Below are positions 11,968-25,600 of a stretch of DNA of 64,000 nucleotides, piece by piece. Numbering within the stretch: position 1 is the stretch's first letter; each line of letters starts with the position of its first letter. The position numbers and the translations under genes were made by a program. Source of the DNA: Apostichopus japonicus (taxonomy: Eukaryota; Echinodermata; Holothuroidea; Aspidochirotida; Stichopodidae). The notes below the pieces were generated by a model, which was not told where the DNA came from, made no database searches, and worked only from the letters and a program-made list of their open reading frames with translations. The stretch covers positions 13,293,501 to 13,357,500 of the forward strand of contig NC_092580.1 in NCBI RefSeq assembly GCF_037975245.1, written 5' to 3'.

Positions 11968-13789
11968 TCATTTGTATATAAAAATATATCTATATACATC
12001 AAAAGAAGCTCTTTTTCATTCTGTAGGGTCTATTAACCATTTAATCTTGTCTATAACCATTTCACATCGATTTGTATATATATAGCTTCGTGTACAAACA
12101 TAATTGATCAAACTTGTAAATATGACACTATGTAAGTTAGCTTATCCATAGTTACTGTATGAACATCTATATTTGTTAATGAGATGTGGGTAGCGACCGA
12201 TGTGAACATCAACATTAGGTCAATTGTTCAAGCTAACAAACTGATCAATGTCACAGAATGACAGAGGTTTTAAGAGAAGAGAAAGTTGGTTCAGTCATAG
12301 GATGATCTAAATAATAAAGTGTATATTTCCGAAATTGTTCCCCCCAAAAAACCTTGTTGCGTTGACATGCCCCATCTCCAACTTTCCAACTCCGATAGCC
12401 AGGGATTGTGAGTGGGAAACGGCAGAGGAAGCCTCAAGGAGGGTATAGCCAACCAACGAGTCAAGGAATTGGCACAAATTGTGCACCAAAATTAAAGCCT
12501 GCGCGGTATAGGTTATTACATACTTACAATATAAGCGTAGGTAATCATGTCGGCGTTACCAAAATCCGCTTCGTAAATTGGAGTGTAGGCTATAGGCCTG
12601 GTCTAGATGTGTAACTCCAGAAACCTAAGGAGAAGGTCCATAAGTTTAGAGGTCCATTAATGATAAGCAGGGGATTGTAAAGAGGGTCCGAATTAGCAGC
12701 GAAATAGATAAATTATAAGAAGTAATCCTCAACCTCAGCGTCAGAGATCTAAAGCAAATGCGTAAGCTAGGTCGGCCTTTGTCTTAAGATTTTCTGTGTA
12801 CCACGTACAATCTTTACACAGTCCAGCACCTATGGATGTTCCTAATTATTTGCATTTCGTTTTCAACTTTATTTACGACAAGCTACTCATTTTAAACAGG
12901 TTTTATTGCACCAATATGTTGACCAACATCCTAGTATTAGTAAGTAGTAGTACTCAGGTTAGTAGTTAGTACTACTACTAGCCTAGTCCTGCACAATAAC
13001 TTAAGCCTAACGCAAGGATAGATCTACAGCTAGGCCTATGTACTATTAGTAGTATTACTATTACTACTAGTACTAGGCTACGTAGCACTGCACAGTCTAA
13101 CTCTAAGATATATGAATCAAACGAAGCGGATTTCATCGCCTTGACCAACTGCTACACTCCTATCCTAAATCTTTTGACACAGAAGGCCACCTACCGTGTC
13201 TTGCAGCCTGTGAGATCCAGTGATTGGAACTACTGTTTAACCCCATCATATAGGGCCTATAGCAACTGCATTCGTTCGGCAAACTCACCGTACGGTCATA
13301 TTTCACAATACAAGCAATGTGTACACTGTACTATACTATACTACATATTTTGCACGTACGTCAATTGTACGTACAAACTGTTCATAGTGTGTGTAATGCA
13401 GTACAGTGCGGCAATCCCGATAGAAACTGTAAATTTTCTCTGAATATTACTTTCTAGTTTCAAAGAGACGAATCACGTGATAGATTAGTTTCACTGAAAA
13501 ATTCAAACACCTATTAAATCATTCCACCACTCGTGCATATAATTAAAACCACTTGACGAAAAACTAAGACCTTGGTCTGTGACCTTTGTTGACAACTGTT
13601 GCATATTAATTAGCTACTAGATGGCGAGCAGCCAGTTTGGACAATTTCCTAATGCTAATAAAACTCTATAAAGCTCTCAAAGCACTGGTATTGTCCAACT
13701 GGGTGATTGCGATCTGTCACTAATTGATTGTCGTAACAAAAAAAGGCAAGATTGATAAAACTACTGAACCAATCGGCTTATTGACCTCT

Positions 13790-14225
13790 GACCTATGACA
13801 TCATCAATCACGCAGGCACAATATTTTATGGTCAGGCAGCTACCCACTAAGTTCGAACATGATGGGACTTACAGTTTATGAGGAGTTCGCGACACACTTT
13901 GTCGAACGTCACGTAGGCCAATTTGACCTTGATCTACATTGACCGTTGTCCTCGACCCTTACCAACCACATAAGTACTATTTTAAAAACATGATCCATTA
14001 TTCTCCACATATCTTGTGGTTTAATGACTGAAGTTCCAACATACTGGCATGCAAGTAATGGTTTTCATGGTAAGCTATAGGTATACCTACCCACCATGTT
14101 GAAGTGACTTGATCGGACTTATCCTGAAGGAGTTCGAGACACACATTTTCCACACAATTTAGACCAATTTTAGACCTCCATTGACCTATTGACCCGACCC
14201 TAAACACCTGAATCTGTCCTATGTA
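13790..14225. repeat. Diverged tandem repeat of about 250 bp, TGACC-rich
   Basis: The stretch around 13863-13970 and the stretch around 14110-14215 share GGACTTA, GAGTTCG-GACACAC and CCAATTT-GACC blocks in the same order. They read as two old copies of one unit. Both are rich in TGACC/GGTCA half sites. No coding potential was seen. Confidence 0.45.
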
Positions 14226-14656
14226 CATTACATGTTGGGAGATGAGATAATAACTGTTTCAATTTATAACTGTGCCCCCCCCCCCCCTCCCCTCGCCCAT
14301 AAAGGAAACCAATCATTATATTTACAGGAGAGAGTCGATTACACAGAAATTAATATATTTCTGTGGTCACTAATGGATTATACTAACACAGAAACCACAC
14401 TTTGACTTTTGTGTGAAGGTGCAAAGCGAGTTCATTACTTACCGTAGGTTTCTCTTTGTTTTGGTTAACTTAAATCAAGGGGTAACTCACGGGATGGAAG
14501 TTGTGTAACTGTATTCCTGTAAAGGCTAATTATGATGCATCGACGCACCGGTTTGGTAAAATGACCTAAAAAAGACAAACAGTTGACTGGCCTGGGTTCC
14601 TATCCAAGCTCTTACGCGTCCAAGTTCGCAAAATCTGCCGTAATGTTATCCATGTG

Positions 14657-15544
14657 CATAGGCGTACGAGGCGGGGGGCAGGGGGGCAGACTGCCCCCCC
14701 CCAAATTCGGGCAGCCTAAGAGGAGAAAAAAATATATGTATATATAAATATGCAGTAGCTTGCCCGAATCTTTTTCAAATTTTTGCCCGACAATTCTGTG
14801 GAGAGCGTTTTATGTTATTTGTTTTGTGACATTAATATGAATATATATAGGCCTAATGATTTTCTTTATTTAGCATCATGTTGCCCGAATATTTCCGTGT
14901 AACACCACCATAAGCGCAGCTCATCTGGGCTACCACCCTTTTTGCACTATCAAAAATTGTCTAACTAGTCAACTGTATACCTGGACATCCCCGACACGAG
15001 TGTATATAAGAAACGTTTTCTTGTTCATGGATGGTGGGGGGGGGGGGGGGGAGTGCCTACAAGCCTAGAAGTACAGGTTTATCGTATTGTTTGTTGTTTT
15101 TTTTTTGTGAGACAAATTGCAGTCTCACCCGACACAGCGACATTATCCCGCCTACGTATCGTTGAACAATGTATGTTTTTCTGGCGGTAGCTGAGTACTG
15201 TGTTAAAATAATAAATACGGTAACTAAATAGGAGCTTAAAAAATATACTGTCCTATTTTTCCCAGGCTTCAAAGTGATGTTACCATTTTTTCTTCTTCTA
15301 ATTTACCAAATTTTTGGGGAAGTGTAAATTTCTAAAACGTGAGATTATAAAATAAAGAATGTTTAGATGCAACTTGCAAGGCCTCAGAAGGGCCATTTCC
15401 GGCAATCTGAGAGACATTTTTGGCCCAAAAATTTCTTGTACGCTACGCGCCAACCGATGGTGGCGCTTCGCTTAGATAGTGTCATGGGAACTTTCGGGCA
15501 CAAAAGTTTCTGCCCCCAAACTGAAATGGTCCCGTACGCCTATG
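14657..15544. mobile_element. hAT-like MITE, 888 bp, with perfect 8-bp target duplication
   Basis: The termini are inverted repeats CATAGGCGTACG. The flanks are identical 8-bp direct repeats TCCATGTG (14649-14656 and 15545-15552), as left by hAT-superfamily transposases. An internal block at about 15370-15485 resembles 11650-11790 of the neighbouring MITE (shared CCATTTCCGGC, TTTCTTGTACGCT and GGTGGCGCT wording). It is non-autonomous. The ORF starting at 15367 is read from this repeat and is not a gene. Confidence 0.82.
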
Positions 15545-16603
15545 TCCATGTGTTTGAAAAGAATGGCCTTGAAAGAACAGATCGAGGGCCTAAACCTAGG
15601 GAACCTGCCAGTGACATGGACTGCCATATGCATATCGCATTAGTGAAATTCGTCCTTTCGTCCTTTGAGATTTTGCCTGCCATATGTCATATTTTATGCA
15701 GAGTTTGAACAAATGTCAATTAATAGATCATCTGATATCATATGCATGCAGGTTGAATTGGGTAAACACAGGGTAGAATTAATTATCACCTTATACAAGT
15801 AGAGCAGACTTTTGCTCTGTAACAATCAACGAACTGCAGTGTACGCGTACGATACACGAGGAAACATATTTGGCCGAATTTCGAAAGGAAGTTTGGCTGT
15901 AGGGGAGTTTCGTGAACTGGCAACACTGGTTTGTTGTAGACGTAGACCATGTCTCTTTTGTGTGTACAATGGCCCACATAGCTTAGGACCGGCGACATGA
16001 AATATACGTACTACTCACTATGTTTATTTTCATTCCTCCGACAACAATCACAATGGTTACCATACTGACTTAGACTAAGAGCTGAACTCTTCACTTGTCT
16101 GATTTACTATTAGAAACCATATGTGTGATCGGATTCAAGAAAAAAAAAATAGTTATCCATTCATTTCGTGTGTTATTTCCACAACGAATTACAATACACT
16201 GGAGCTCATCAATTACCGTCAATTCATAATTAGGCCTACTAGTATTACTAACGCAAAACTAGCATAGTTACCATAGGCTAGGCTACATACAAACAGCGTG
16301 TATTTACGTAGTGCAATAGGAAGTGATATTAGACAATTGAGACCTACGCATTAAGCGTACAAATGGTGTAGGTTAATACAAAGCTGAGGCTTAAAGAGGA
16401 AAGCAATCGCAGAAAAAGTACAGAATATAGACACGTACTGTATCGATTGAGAAGTAAGCCCTATTTCACAGTATTTGTTTGTCCCACTGTGTCCCATGCT
16501 CAGTTTTGCATGCTTTTGTCTCATGATTTCAAGACTAGCCTACAGAGGTGACTAACTAGCCTAAATTACGCCATTACCTTAACTGCATCGGGGTATAACA
16601 TTG

Positions 16604-16688
16604 AAAAGAAGAGGGAAACTTGGTTCAGCACCAAATCATCCATTGTTGGAGCCTCCTCAGAAAAGGATGAAGTATGAAGATGATTCAG
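16604..16688 (+). CDS. usp19: USP19 exon 1 (N-terminal, left border uncertain)
   Basis: The open frame reads [20 protein letters not shown] then RMKYEDDSG, ending at donor gttagt (16689) in phase 1. It joins cleanly to the next exon as D-PPSYEW. An in-frame TAA lies at 16580-16582 with no ATG between it and this stretch. So either an upstream exon supplies the start and a weak acceptor lies just before 16610, or translation begins at ATG 16666, which has A at -3. The 1,479-bp intron that follows holds an inverted-repeat element. Confidence 0.6.
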
Positions 16689-19600
16689 GTTAGTTCTAGG
16701 CCTGCAGTACATTCTGAATGTCTCATATTTAGAGTCATACTTAGCCTAGGCCTAGCTTTCATATTGTAAGCGGTTCCAGTGCCATATGTACATACCGCCA
16801 TACCTTTCCGCCATAGGTTTGGATCCTTTCCACCATGGCGGAAAGGCTCAAAACTTATGGTGGAAAGGTAAATTTTAGGAATGGATTTTACACAGGAAGC
16901 TAAGGATAGGTACAGTACACCTACAAATGTGTCGGTTTTCTGGATAGACTGAATTGTAGTTAAGACAAGATTAGGGAGTACAGTCTTTAATGTACATGTT
17001 GATTGAATAGTTTTAATTGCAAGTCTGTAAGAGTCGATATACTGTCTTCAAATATGTAATAGTTAGTTGAATAAATCGAATTAATTTAGGTTGATTGTTT
17101 ATAAAAAAGACCGATTCTGATTGCCGATTTAAATGACGGATTTTGTGGGCCTAGGTAATGTGAAGCGAAGCAATATACAGTGCATATGGACCTACAGTAC
17201 ACCCAAAACAATATGCTCTTTCTGCCATACAAAAGTGCTTTACCGCCATTAGGACAACATGGAGGAATTGCAATTTTCTATGGATGAAAGAGCACATTTT
17301 CTATGGCGGAATGTACCGATGGCGGATTGACACAGCTCCTGTTGTAAGCAGTGCACATTAGTAGGTTGTGGCATGCAGAAAGCCTAAGAAACTGTATATC
17401 ATTATTACTATTCATGTTTTCATATTACTCTAACTGTATGCTGAATAAATATTAATAAAAAAAGAAATAGGGAGCCACTTCAGATAAGGTTGCTCTCTAA
17501 TTATATCAGGACTAAGCTCTTGTTGGATTTATTTCAAATCCATTTACAGATGGAGAAACGATTCACTTCTCTTTGTTGAGTAACTGACCTTGCTTCAGAA
17601 TTTGTTGATTGAGTTTTACATTGCAAATTTGCGATGCCTGAAATTAGTTTATTAGTAGAAATTAAAATATATACAGTAGGTTTTACATATTTTTGTACAA
17701 AATTATGTTATATGATTTAAGCAATTGCCGTCAGTTCTCACGATCATTGAGTACTGGCCAATTGATGACTACCAAAGCATTGATGGGTAGGGAAGGATAT
17801 ATGCGGAGGACGGGATGTTTTCACCCCATTTTACATGGGTTGATAAAATTAGCAAGAGCTTCACCAATATGCCTAACGTTCCTTACAAAATTTAGGACCC
17901 ACTGAATGACAGAAATAAATGAAACTGTTGAGTATCATGTGCAATATCACATTGGATTGTTTGGAATATGTTATCATAAAGGATTATAATGCAAAATTAA
18001 TGTACAGTCTTTAATTTAGTGCTAAACCTGAAACCTCTCTTTTACTAAGATTGTGGAAGGGTTCTCAGTCTTTAGATAATTACAAATATCTCTAATTGCA
18101 AAATATGATAAATGTCAGCTTAGTACTAAAAAGTTTTTATATTTTATTTATGATATTTTCCCTTTAGATCCACCATCGTATGAGTGGGATCAGGATGAGT
18201 CATCAGTAATGATGAAAATTCATTTACCAGATCATCATGACGACAAAGATGTCTCAGTTCAAATCTCGGAGAAAAGTTGTTCTGTTTCCTATAAAGGTAT
18301 GGAGAAAAAAACTGCTGTTTATGTGAAATGTTGCAAACATCCAACAGTGATTGCTATACTTGTCTGGCCATTTAAATAATACAAACTTTTGAAAGAAAAA
18401 ACTAGCAGAAATGCTAATTACTACTGTAGGGATACCGTCAGTCAACCCGACGAAAAGTTTGGAGTTGATGTCTGTTAACATTTTCACAGCTCCTGCTGGC
18501 CTGCTAGAGATATAATTTTTCAAGTGTCACTTGTGATGTAAAGTGCTGACACACAAGTTTAAATCATGATTGTAGTAGAATGGTACTAAAAGTCAAATGC
18601 AGTTTTGGGCCGACAGAAGAATTATGTTTATCTTTCTCCATTTGATGTAGCAGTTTTATGAATTTTTTTGGACGAATTTTGTTTCTCATAAAGCAATGAA
18701 CATACACCATGGTTGTTTGTACAAAAAAAATCGCTTAAAATCTTTGCATAAGTGTGTGTCAGACCTGCCCATCAGTCTTTCACACAAGTAGAGATATTTA
18801 CAACTTTACATCCCAAAAACTGATAGCAATTAGAAAAACTTTACAACGATCCAGTTTTACCGTTTGATTAGGTCATAAAATCCGTCGTACATTTTACATA
18901 ACGCATGATATAATGCGGTAGCGGAATTAGTCTGTGCAATTTACACTCTTTAGAATTAATTCAGGAACAAAACAGAGACAGGATTTACTCTCTTTTCTTT
19001 ATTGTCGATGTACAATTGATTATTTTATATCACTATGGCAATGGGTTTTATGGTTTATTTTCTCTCACTGTGGCCTTTGAGGTGTGTTTGTTGACCTGTC
19101 ATCTCCTCTTCTTTTTTTTCTTTTTTTTCATGTATTTGTATTATGGCAATGGGTTTTATTTGTATTATGGCAATGGGCTTTATTTGTATTATGGCAATGG
19201 GTTTTATGGTTTATTTTCTATCACAGTGGCCTTTGAGGTGTGTTTGTTGACCTGTCATCTCCTCTTCTTTTTATTCTTTTCTTCATTTGTTTGTATTATG
19301 GCAATGGGTTTTATTTGTATTATGGCAATGGGTTTCATTTGTATTATGGCAATGGGTTTTATGGTCTATTTTCTCTCACAATGGTCTTTGAGGTGTGTTT
19401 GTTGACCTGTCATCTCCTCTTCTTTTCTTGTTTCTTCATTTATTTGTAGGTAAGAAGATATGGAGTGTAGAGCTCTACAAGAAGATATCCCCAGAGACGA
19501 AAAAGATAGACATCAGGCAAAAAGAAGTTTACATTCATGTGGAGAAAGAGTCAAAAAATATGGAATGGACTAGTTTAGAGGTAATGTACCTTCACTGTTA

Positions 19601-22600
19601 CCTACAGTACTTGTTATATGTCTAATTTAACCAGACAATCTCCTTGTATCACACCACCTTGCCAGATCACGTTTTCATTTCTGCTGTCCATACAGCACCA
19701 TTTTCTTAAATTTTTTAGGTGTTATAATAATTAAATAAATGAATGGTTTTGTTGTTTTCTACTGTGACATGTGAAATAGAATCATAAATTTTTTACTCTG
19801 ATTTTCACATTTTAAAGCACTATTCAATGTTAAAGATCTGGTCTTGTCAATCTTCATGGCATTTTGAAAATCAATTCAAAACAGGATTATTGTTCTCGGG
19901 AATGATTTTAACAGTGGAAGATGAGAGAAAGGGCTAACTATGTGTATGATGTTTAAAACCAATTGAATGGCTGTTGAAGTAAGCTTTCACAAGTACCACC
20001 CATATGTTGTTAACAACAGGTTGCACTTTATTGAATTATTATAACACATAAAAAATATAAGAAAATGGTATGGACAGTTGTTTTCTTATCTACTGTAACA
20101 TGTGAAATAGAATTATAATTTTTACTCTGATTTTCACATTTTAAAGCACTATTCAATGTTAAAGATCTGGTCTTGTCAATCTTCATGGCATTTTGAAAAT
20201 CAATTCAAAACAGGATTATTGTTCTCGGGAATGATTTTCACAGTGGAAGATAAGAGATAGGGCTATTAACTATGTGTATGATCAGATGTTTAAAAGCAAC
20301 TGAAATGCTGCTAAAGTAAGCGTAGCCAGATTTTTCACTGTATGTTCAGTACACATATGTTTATACCTAGAGAAAACTTTGCCAGGGTAGTATTAAGCAT
20401 GTAGTAATGTAACCAAACACGTTGTGTAAACTTTTAAGTGTGAATTTGAAGAAACTTGGAAAAGAAAAAGAAAAAAAAAATCATAATATTTAAATATTAT
20501 CTGATAGCACGTGACCAAAAGAGGAAAGTTCTTTGGACAGTGACATAATGTCATTATGTGTGTTTTTTATTCCAGCAAGTACATTATTAGAGAATTAGTC
20601 TGCAAGATAGACCTACAAATTTTATCATCCCAACGATTTCATCTGTTATTAAAGAGACACATGTGTGGCACATAATATCGCAGTTTGATAAAGTGATGCT
20701 ACTGTATCTGTAAAAAACACTGGGGCTCTATGGGACCTCACCCCCATCCACTTCTCCTGCCCCCTTAGAAAATGTTAATATACCATCAAGATTAATGACA
20801 ATCCTCTTCAGTAAATTGTTGATATTCCTCAACTTTTGATACTGACATTGGGGATGATTTCACTTCTTTTGATCTATTGGATTAAAAAATGAAAACACAA
20901 ACTGAGTCATAATTTGCTTGTTTGAGAAATTTGTTGGACATGAGTAATAAGTGGTGTTTTTGTGTCTTCTCTATAGGCAACAAACGGAAGCCAAATGAAA
21001 GGTGATGAGGCTAATCAAGATGAGGAGAAGAAAGAAGAGAAAGAGGAAGATGATGATAATGAGGAGGAGGAGGAGGAGGAGGAGGAGGAGGAGGAGGATG
21101 AGGGAAGAACTTTAAAAGAGTGCAATATTGATCACATTAAAAATGATCTATTTGAAAAGGTAACCATTTTAGCTGAAGTCATTTGACACTCCACTGTATT
21201 ACAAGCATTCATTTATACTGTTGGTATGATAGTGTAGGTGGTATCTCAATTATAATGTGATGGCAAAATTTATGTGTGGGGGGGGGTGGGAAGTGGAGAA
21301 AGGCAGAGGTAAAAGAAAATGTAATGCTTGAACTGTGGAAATGCTATGCAAGCCTATTTTATTAGATGTGAAAGTTATAGAAGGAGCTCTTGAGAGGGGA
21401 GAGGTGGAGAAAAAACAAGTCTGGATGAGTGGAAGAGAGTGTGGGGGGGGGAGGGGAAGGGTAATTGTGTTGCATTGCTTACAAACATCTGTTAACTTAC
21501 TGTATATGTGCATGAAAGGTTGCCACAAGTACTATATATGGTAAGCAGAAGTCTTGGTTTGTCAAATCTTTCATATATTGCTCTGTAATGCCCATTGCTT
21601 ACATACATGTGTCCCACATTCTATTGGGGGGAGGGGGAGGGGGGAGGGGTAGAGGAAAATGAACCATTGATGTTGGTTTCTCTTGAACACCATCTTGGAT
21701 CAGACTTTTCATAAGAAGGTCTTTCGTTTCATGAAAAAACTAACTGCATTTTTTTTGCAATGTTTTCATATCGTAGATGTCTATTATGTAACTGATGTCA
21801 TTCTTTGCTATCAGTATTCATTTTTCTTTAACCAAAATCTCCTTTCTGCCATTTCTACCCTATCATTTGTTCTTTCAGAACAATGAAACGTTGACTTTAT
21901 GCCTTTACGTTAAGAAGGCAGTGAAAGATTCTATTCGAGTGGAATTTCTACCAGAAAAGTTAACGGTATCTTTCGAGACAAAGTGAGTATTTTTATGTAT
22001 CAGTACAGTGATCATTGCATTTGAGATTTTTGCGTGGGGTTTCCTTGAAGTTGAAATTTTTAAATTAATGTTTGAGACACCAAACTAAAATTCACTGGTT
22101 GAAATTTGTGATCTTGTTTCCATGAAGTGTCAAGCAGGAGAGTTATAATGGCTTTTGTTTTTTACATACGTTAAACACACTGCCTTTGATTGCATCATCT
22201 TGTTATTAAATATCTTGACTTTATAAATTTTGTCTAACATTATTGAATTTTATTCTGTAACATTATTGAATTGTATTTTGTGACATTATTGAATTGTATT
22301 CTGTGACATTATTGAATTGTATTCTGTGACATTATTGAATTGTATTTTGTGACATTATATCATTGTATTCTGTCACATTATTTCATTGTATTATGCAACA
22401 TTATTTCATTGTATTCTGCGACATAATTGACTTGTGTTCTGTGACATTATTTAATTGTATTCTGTAACAGTGCATGCAAATATTAAGCTCTTAAAGGAAA
22501 ATGTCCCCAACGATTGATGAATATTTGCGTCAGTATGTTTTGCATAATTAAATTAGGAAGTTCGTGTATAATGAGAAAAGCCTAACGACCAACCCAATCC

Positions 22601-25600
22601 TCATACCCCCACCCCTGACAGCATGTCCACATGATCCAATGAAACACCTGTCACAAGACCCCCCAAAAAACATTGTATGAGCCAAACGTTTATGCAATCA
22701 GTAAACAAACCTGCATTTTTTATTGTTTGACAGGGACTTAAGCTTTCACAAACTACATGAAAATACAGACGTGAATACAAGGTTCACATGGAGTTCATCG
22801 TTAAAGTGAGTACTTGGTTTCATGAATTGTGAACATGACAATCAATCTTTTATAAATCCCTTAAAGGTTAACATCAAATTTGCTGCCATTTCTTGTGTTG
22901 AGCAGTTAATCAAATTTCATTCATTTTTTTTCAATTGTTGGTAAACTTAGTAAGTTGGTAGTTTTAAATTTAAAGTTTGTGCTGCATACTTTTTATTTTT
23001 AAGGTGGGGGGGTGGGTGGGGTGGGGTTGATAGTATTAAATTTAAAGTTTGTGCTGCATACTTTTTTCTAAAGGGTGATCAGGGGCGGGGGGGGGCAGGG
23101 GGCCGGGAAGGGGGAGAGATTTACACCTACTGTTGTAGTCATAGTTCTGAAATCTGGTTACCAAGATAAATTACAAGTACTGTTATTGGTTCATGATTGT
23201 GTACAGTATATTGTTATGTGTTATATTTGGACAGGTCTGTGGAGATTTGCGATTTTGGAAATTTCACCAGAATTTAAAACAACTGGTGTGTAAAAATACA
23301 CAAAAAAATCTCAACATCTCCAAATTGCAGTATTCTATAATGTTTCAGTAATGCTTTGTTGTGGTGTCTAATCCTTGTTTAGGTGGAATGATCTTTTATT
23401 TTTTTTATAGTCCCCTTCATCTTTCTTTCATTGATGTTTGTTTGTTTCTTTTTTCTCTCATTACCTTGACAGAGAACCAATCAACCCAGAGCAATGTAAA
23501 TATACGATCAAGTCTGCATTGATCGAAGTCCTGTTACAGAAACAGAAACCGTGCAAGTGGGGGGTGTTAAGCAAACCGCAGAGTCAACAAGGTACGGTAT
23601 TTAGAGCAGTTTACTCTCAACCATGACTGCTAACTAACATCACAAATGCTGCAGAAGATGTATTTTTCATTCAGCCCTCTCCCCCCCCTTCCCCTTCCCC
23701 TTCTTTCCCTTCCATCACTTCCCAAAAGATTATGTGTGTGTTTTTGCATTAAAAATATTTCTTTCGTTGTTTGATAGTTGATTCATCCACTGGATCAGGG
23801 GACTGGATACCACTGAAAGAGATCCAACCCAACAGCAAAGAGACGGGAAAATCCACGGGGGATAAAAATACCCGACAAAAGGGAAACCACGGGGCTAAAG
23901 GAGGGGCCAAGTCTGTTAATATGGCCGAAAACAGATCTCAGGTTTGTATCAACGACAGAGCTACACCCTCTCTGCTAGTCGTTCTCCATTTGCCTTGTTT
24001 GAATTATTTGAAACCGATGGTCTTGGCATTTATTTAATTTTTGGCATATATATTTCAAAACTCAATTATATAAATTCAAATATTTTCAAAATATTCCCAT
24101 AAGTTTGAAGGATTGAAAGTTAAGATATATTAAAGAACTCAAATCTGTTTTTTTTTCAGTCACTATTTATACAAACTGTGATTACCAAAACAGGGTTTGT
24201 ACAGAATTTACAAGATTACTAGTGACGATTTGTGTAGAAGCAACTCGTTGTCTTTCAATTTCAGGATTATATAACTGTGGTGGATTTACTTAAATATAAG
24301 CCTCGTTATCACTCAAGTAATAAAATGGTTAAACTAGGTACATGTTGCTATGATAATATTTCTCAAAGATGTTAAGAAGAAGTCTGACCCAAAATGCAAT
24401 GGACATCATAGATATATACCAATGAAAAAAACCCAACACTACACCAAAGTATATGGGTTTACATGTTGAGAAAATATTACTTTTGCCACAATTCTACCCC
24501 CACTCCCCTCAATATTTTAACAGTACCACAAGGTTGTGAAGTCACCGATTCACTTGTCCTTACTGCCCAACTTATTGTAATAGCCTCTTTTACTTTTGTC
24601 TTGTTTTCAAAAACCTTTCATTTTTCCCCCACTGTTTCAAATAGTTTCCAAACTGACTACATTACCCTAAAGCATATACAGGTTGAGAGAAAACAACATT
24701 TGAAAATTTCTCCTCCCCCCTCTGCAATCCCCAACCCTCTCAAAGTTTAGAACATTCCCAGAATGTTGTGATGTCACAGATTCACTCTGTCCAGACTTTT
24801 TCCGTAACGGACTGTCTACTGACCGAGCCACTAACTTGAATGAATCCTGTACGTTCATGACTATATTTACCAAATTTAGTTCTGTAACTTAAATTGTAGA
24901 TTAAGTTGTTATGCATGCAAATCACTTTTTTTTTTTCTTTTTTTTTTTTTTTTTAAATTCTTGTATATATAGAAACCTACATGTACAGTACCCCCATTGG
25001 CTCATCGACAGCAGGGTACCACGAAGGACAGTACCATCCATCCCGCACTGCATCCTTTGGGTTTCACCGGTCTGGATAATTTAGGCAACACTTGTTTCAT
25101 GAATGGGGTACTGCAAGTTCTTGCCAACACCAGAGAGCTGAAAGATTTCATGTTAGGTGAGAGAGAGATGTAATCGTTGTGGTATATTAAAACAAAATCG
25201 TGAACTATGGGAAGAAAAAGGAAGCAAAGCAGGGGGGTGTTATTAAATTATGCACATCAGCAGGTATAATAGGAACAGCATAGAAATACGGACTGTCTTG
25301 TCTTTTCTGATGACATGAAAAAAAGGAAGGGAAAACAGAGGAAGATGCAGAGATGGTACATTTTTTTGATACAAAACTATCAAAGAGAATCGCTCGGTGA
25401 CGTCCCAGGTGTTGTTATCGTAACAGACTGGAAGTAGGAGTACAACAGCATGAGTAAGAGTACCATTCCACTTGGTATGAGTACAAGGCTGTAATTGTGA
25501 GTAGAAGTATTTAGTTTTAAACTAGCATCTACAGTATAACCTAGGTGCGAAAAGCCCCTGAGTACAAGTCCATGGCGGCTAGTGCGAGTACAGGCAGCTA

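Larger units (their letters stand above)
8670..16582. other. Intergenic region between the Wnt16-like gene and USP19
   Basis: No exon with a convincing family match was found on either strand. The region holds poly-C runs, a tRNA-like relic near 10.1 kb, two hAT-like MITEs, and diverged TGACC-rich repeats near 13.8-14.2 kb, all listed separately. A run of TACTA/TAGTA-rich sequence occurs at 12930-13080. The 5' end and promoter of USP19 must lie here or in undetected 5' exons, but I see no clear core promoter. Confidence 0.7.

Noticed and set aside
13141-13443. 100-codon ORF with several Cys as a small gene
   Set aside because: No start context, splice partner or family signal; composition like the surrounding spacer.
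19016-19449. Tyr/Gly-rich repetitive ORFs as a repeat protein
   Set aside because: They read the intronic tandem repeat; the real exon starts at 19450 with a clear acceptor.
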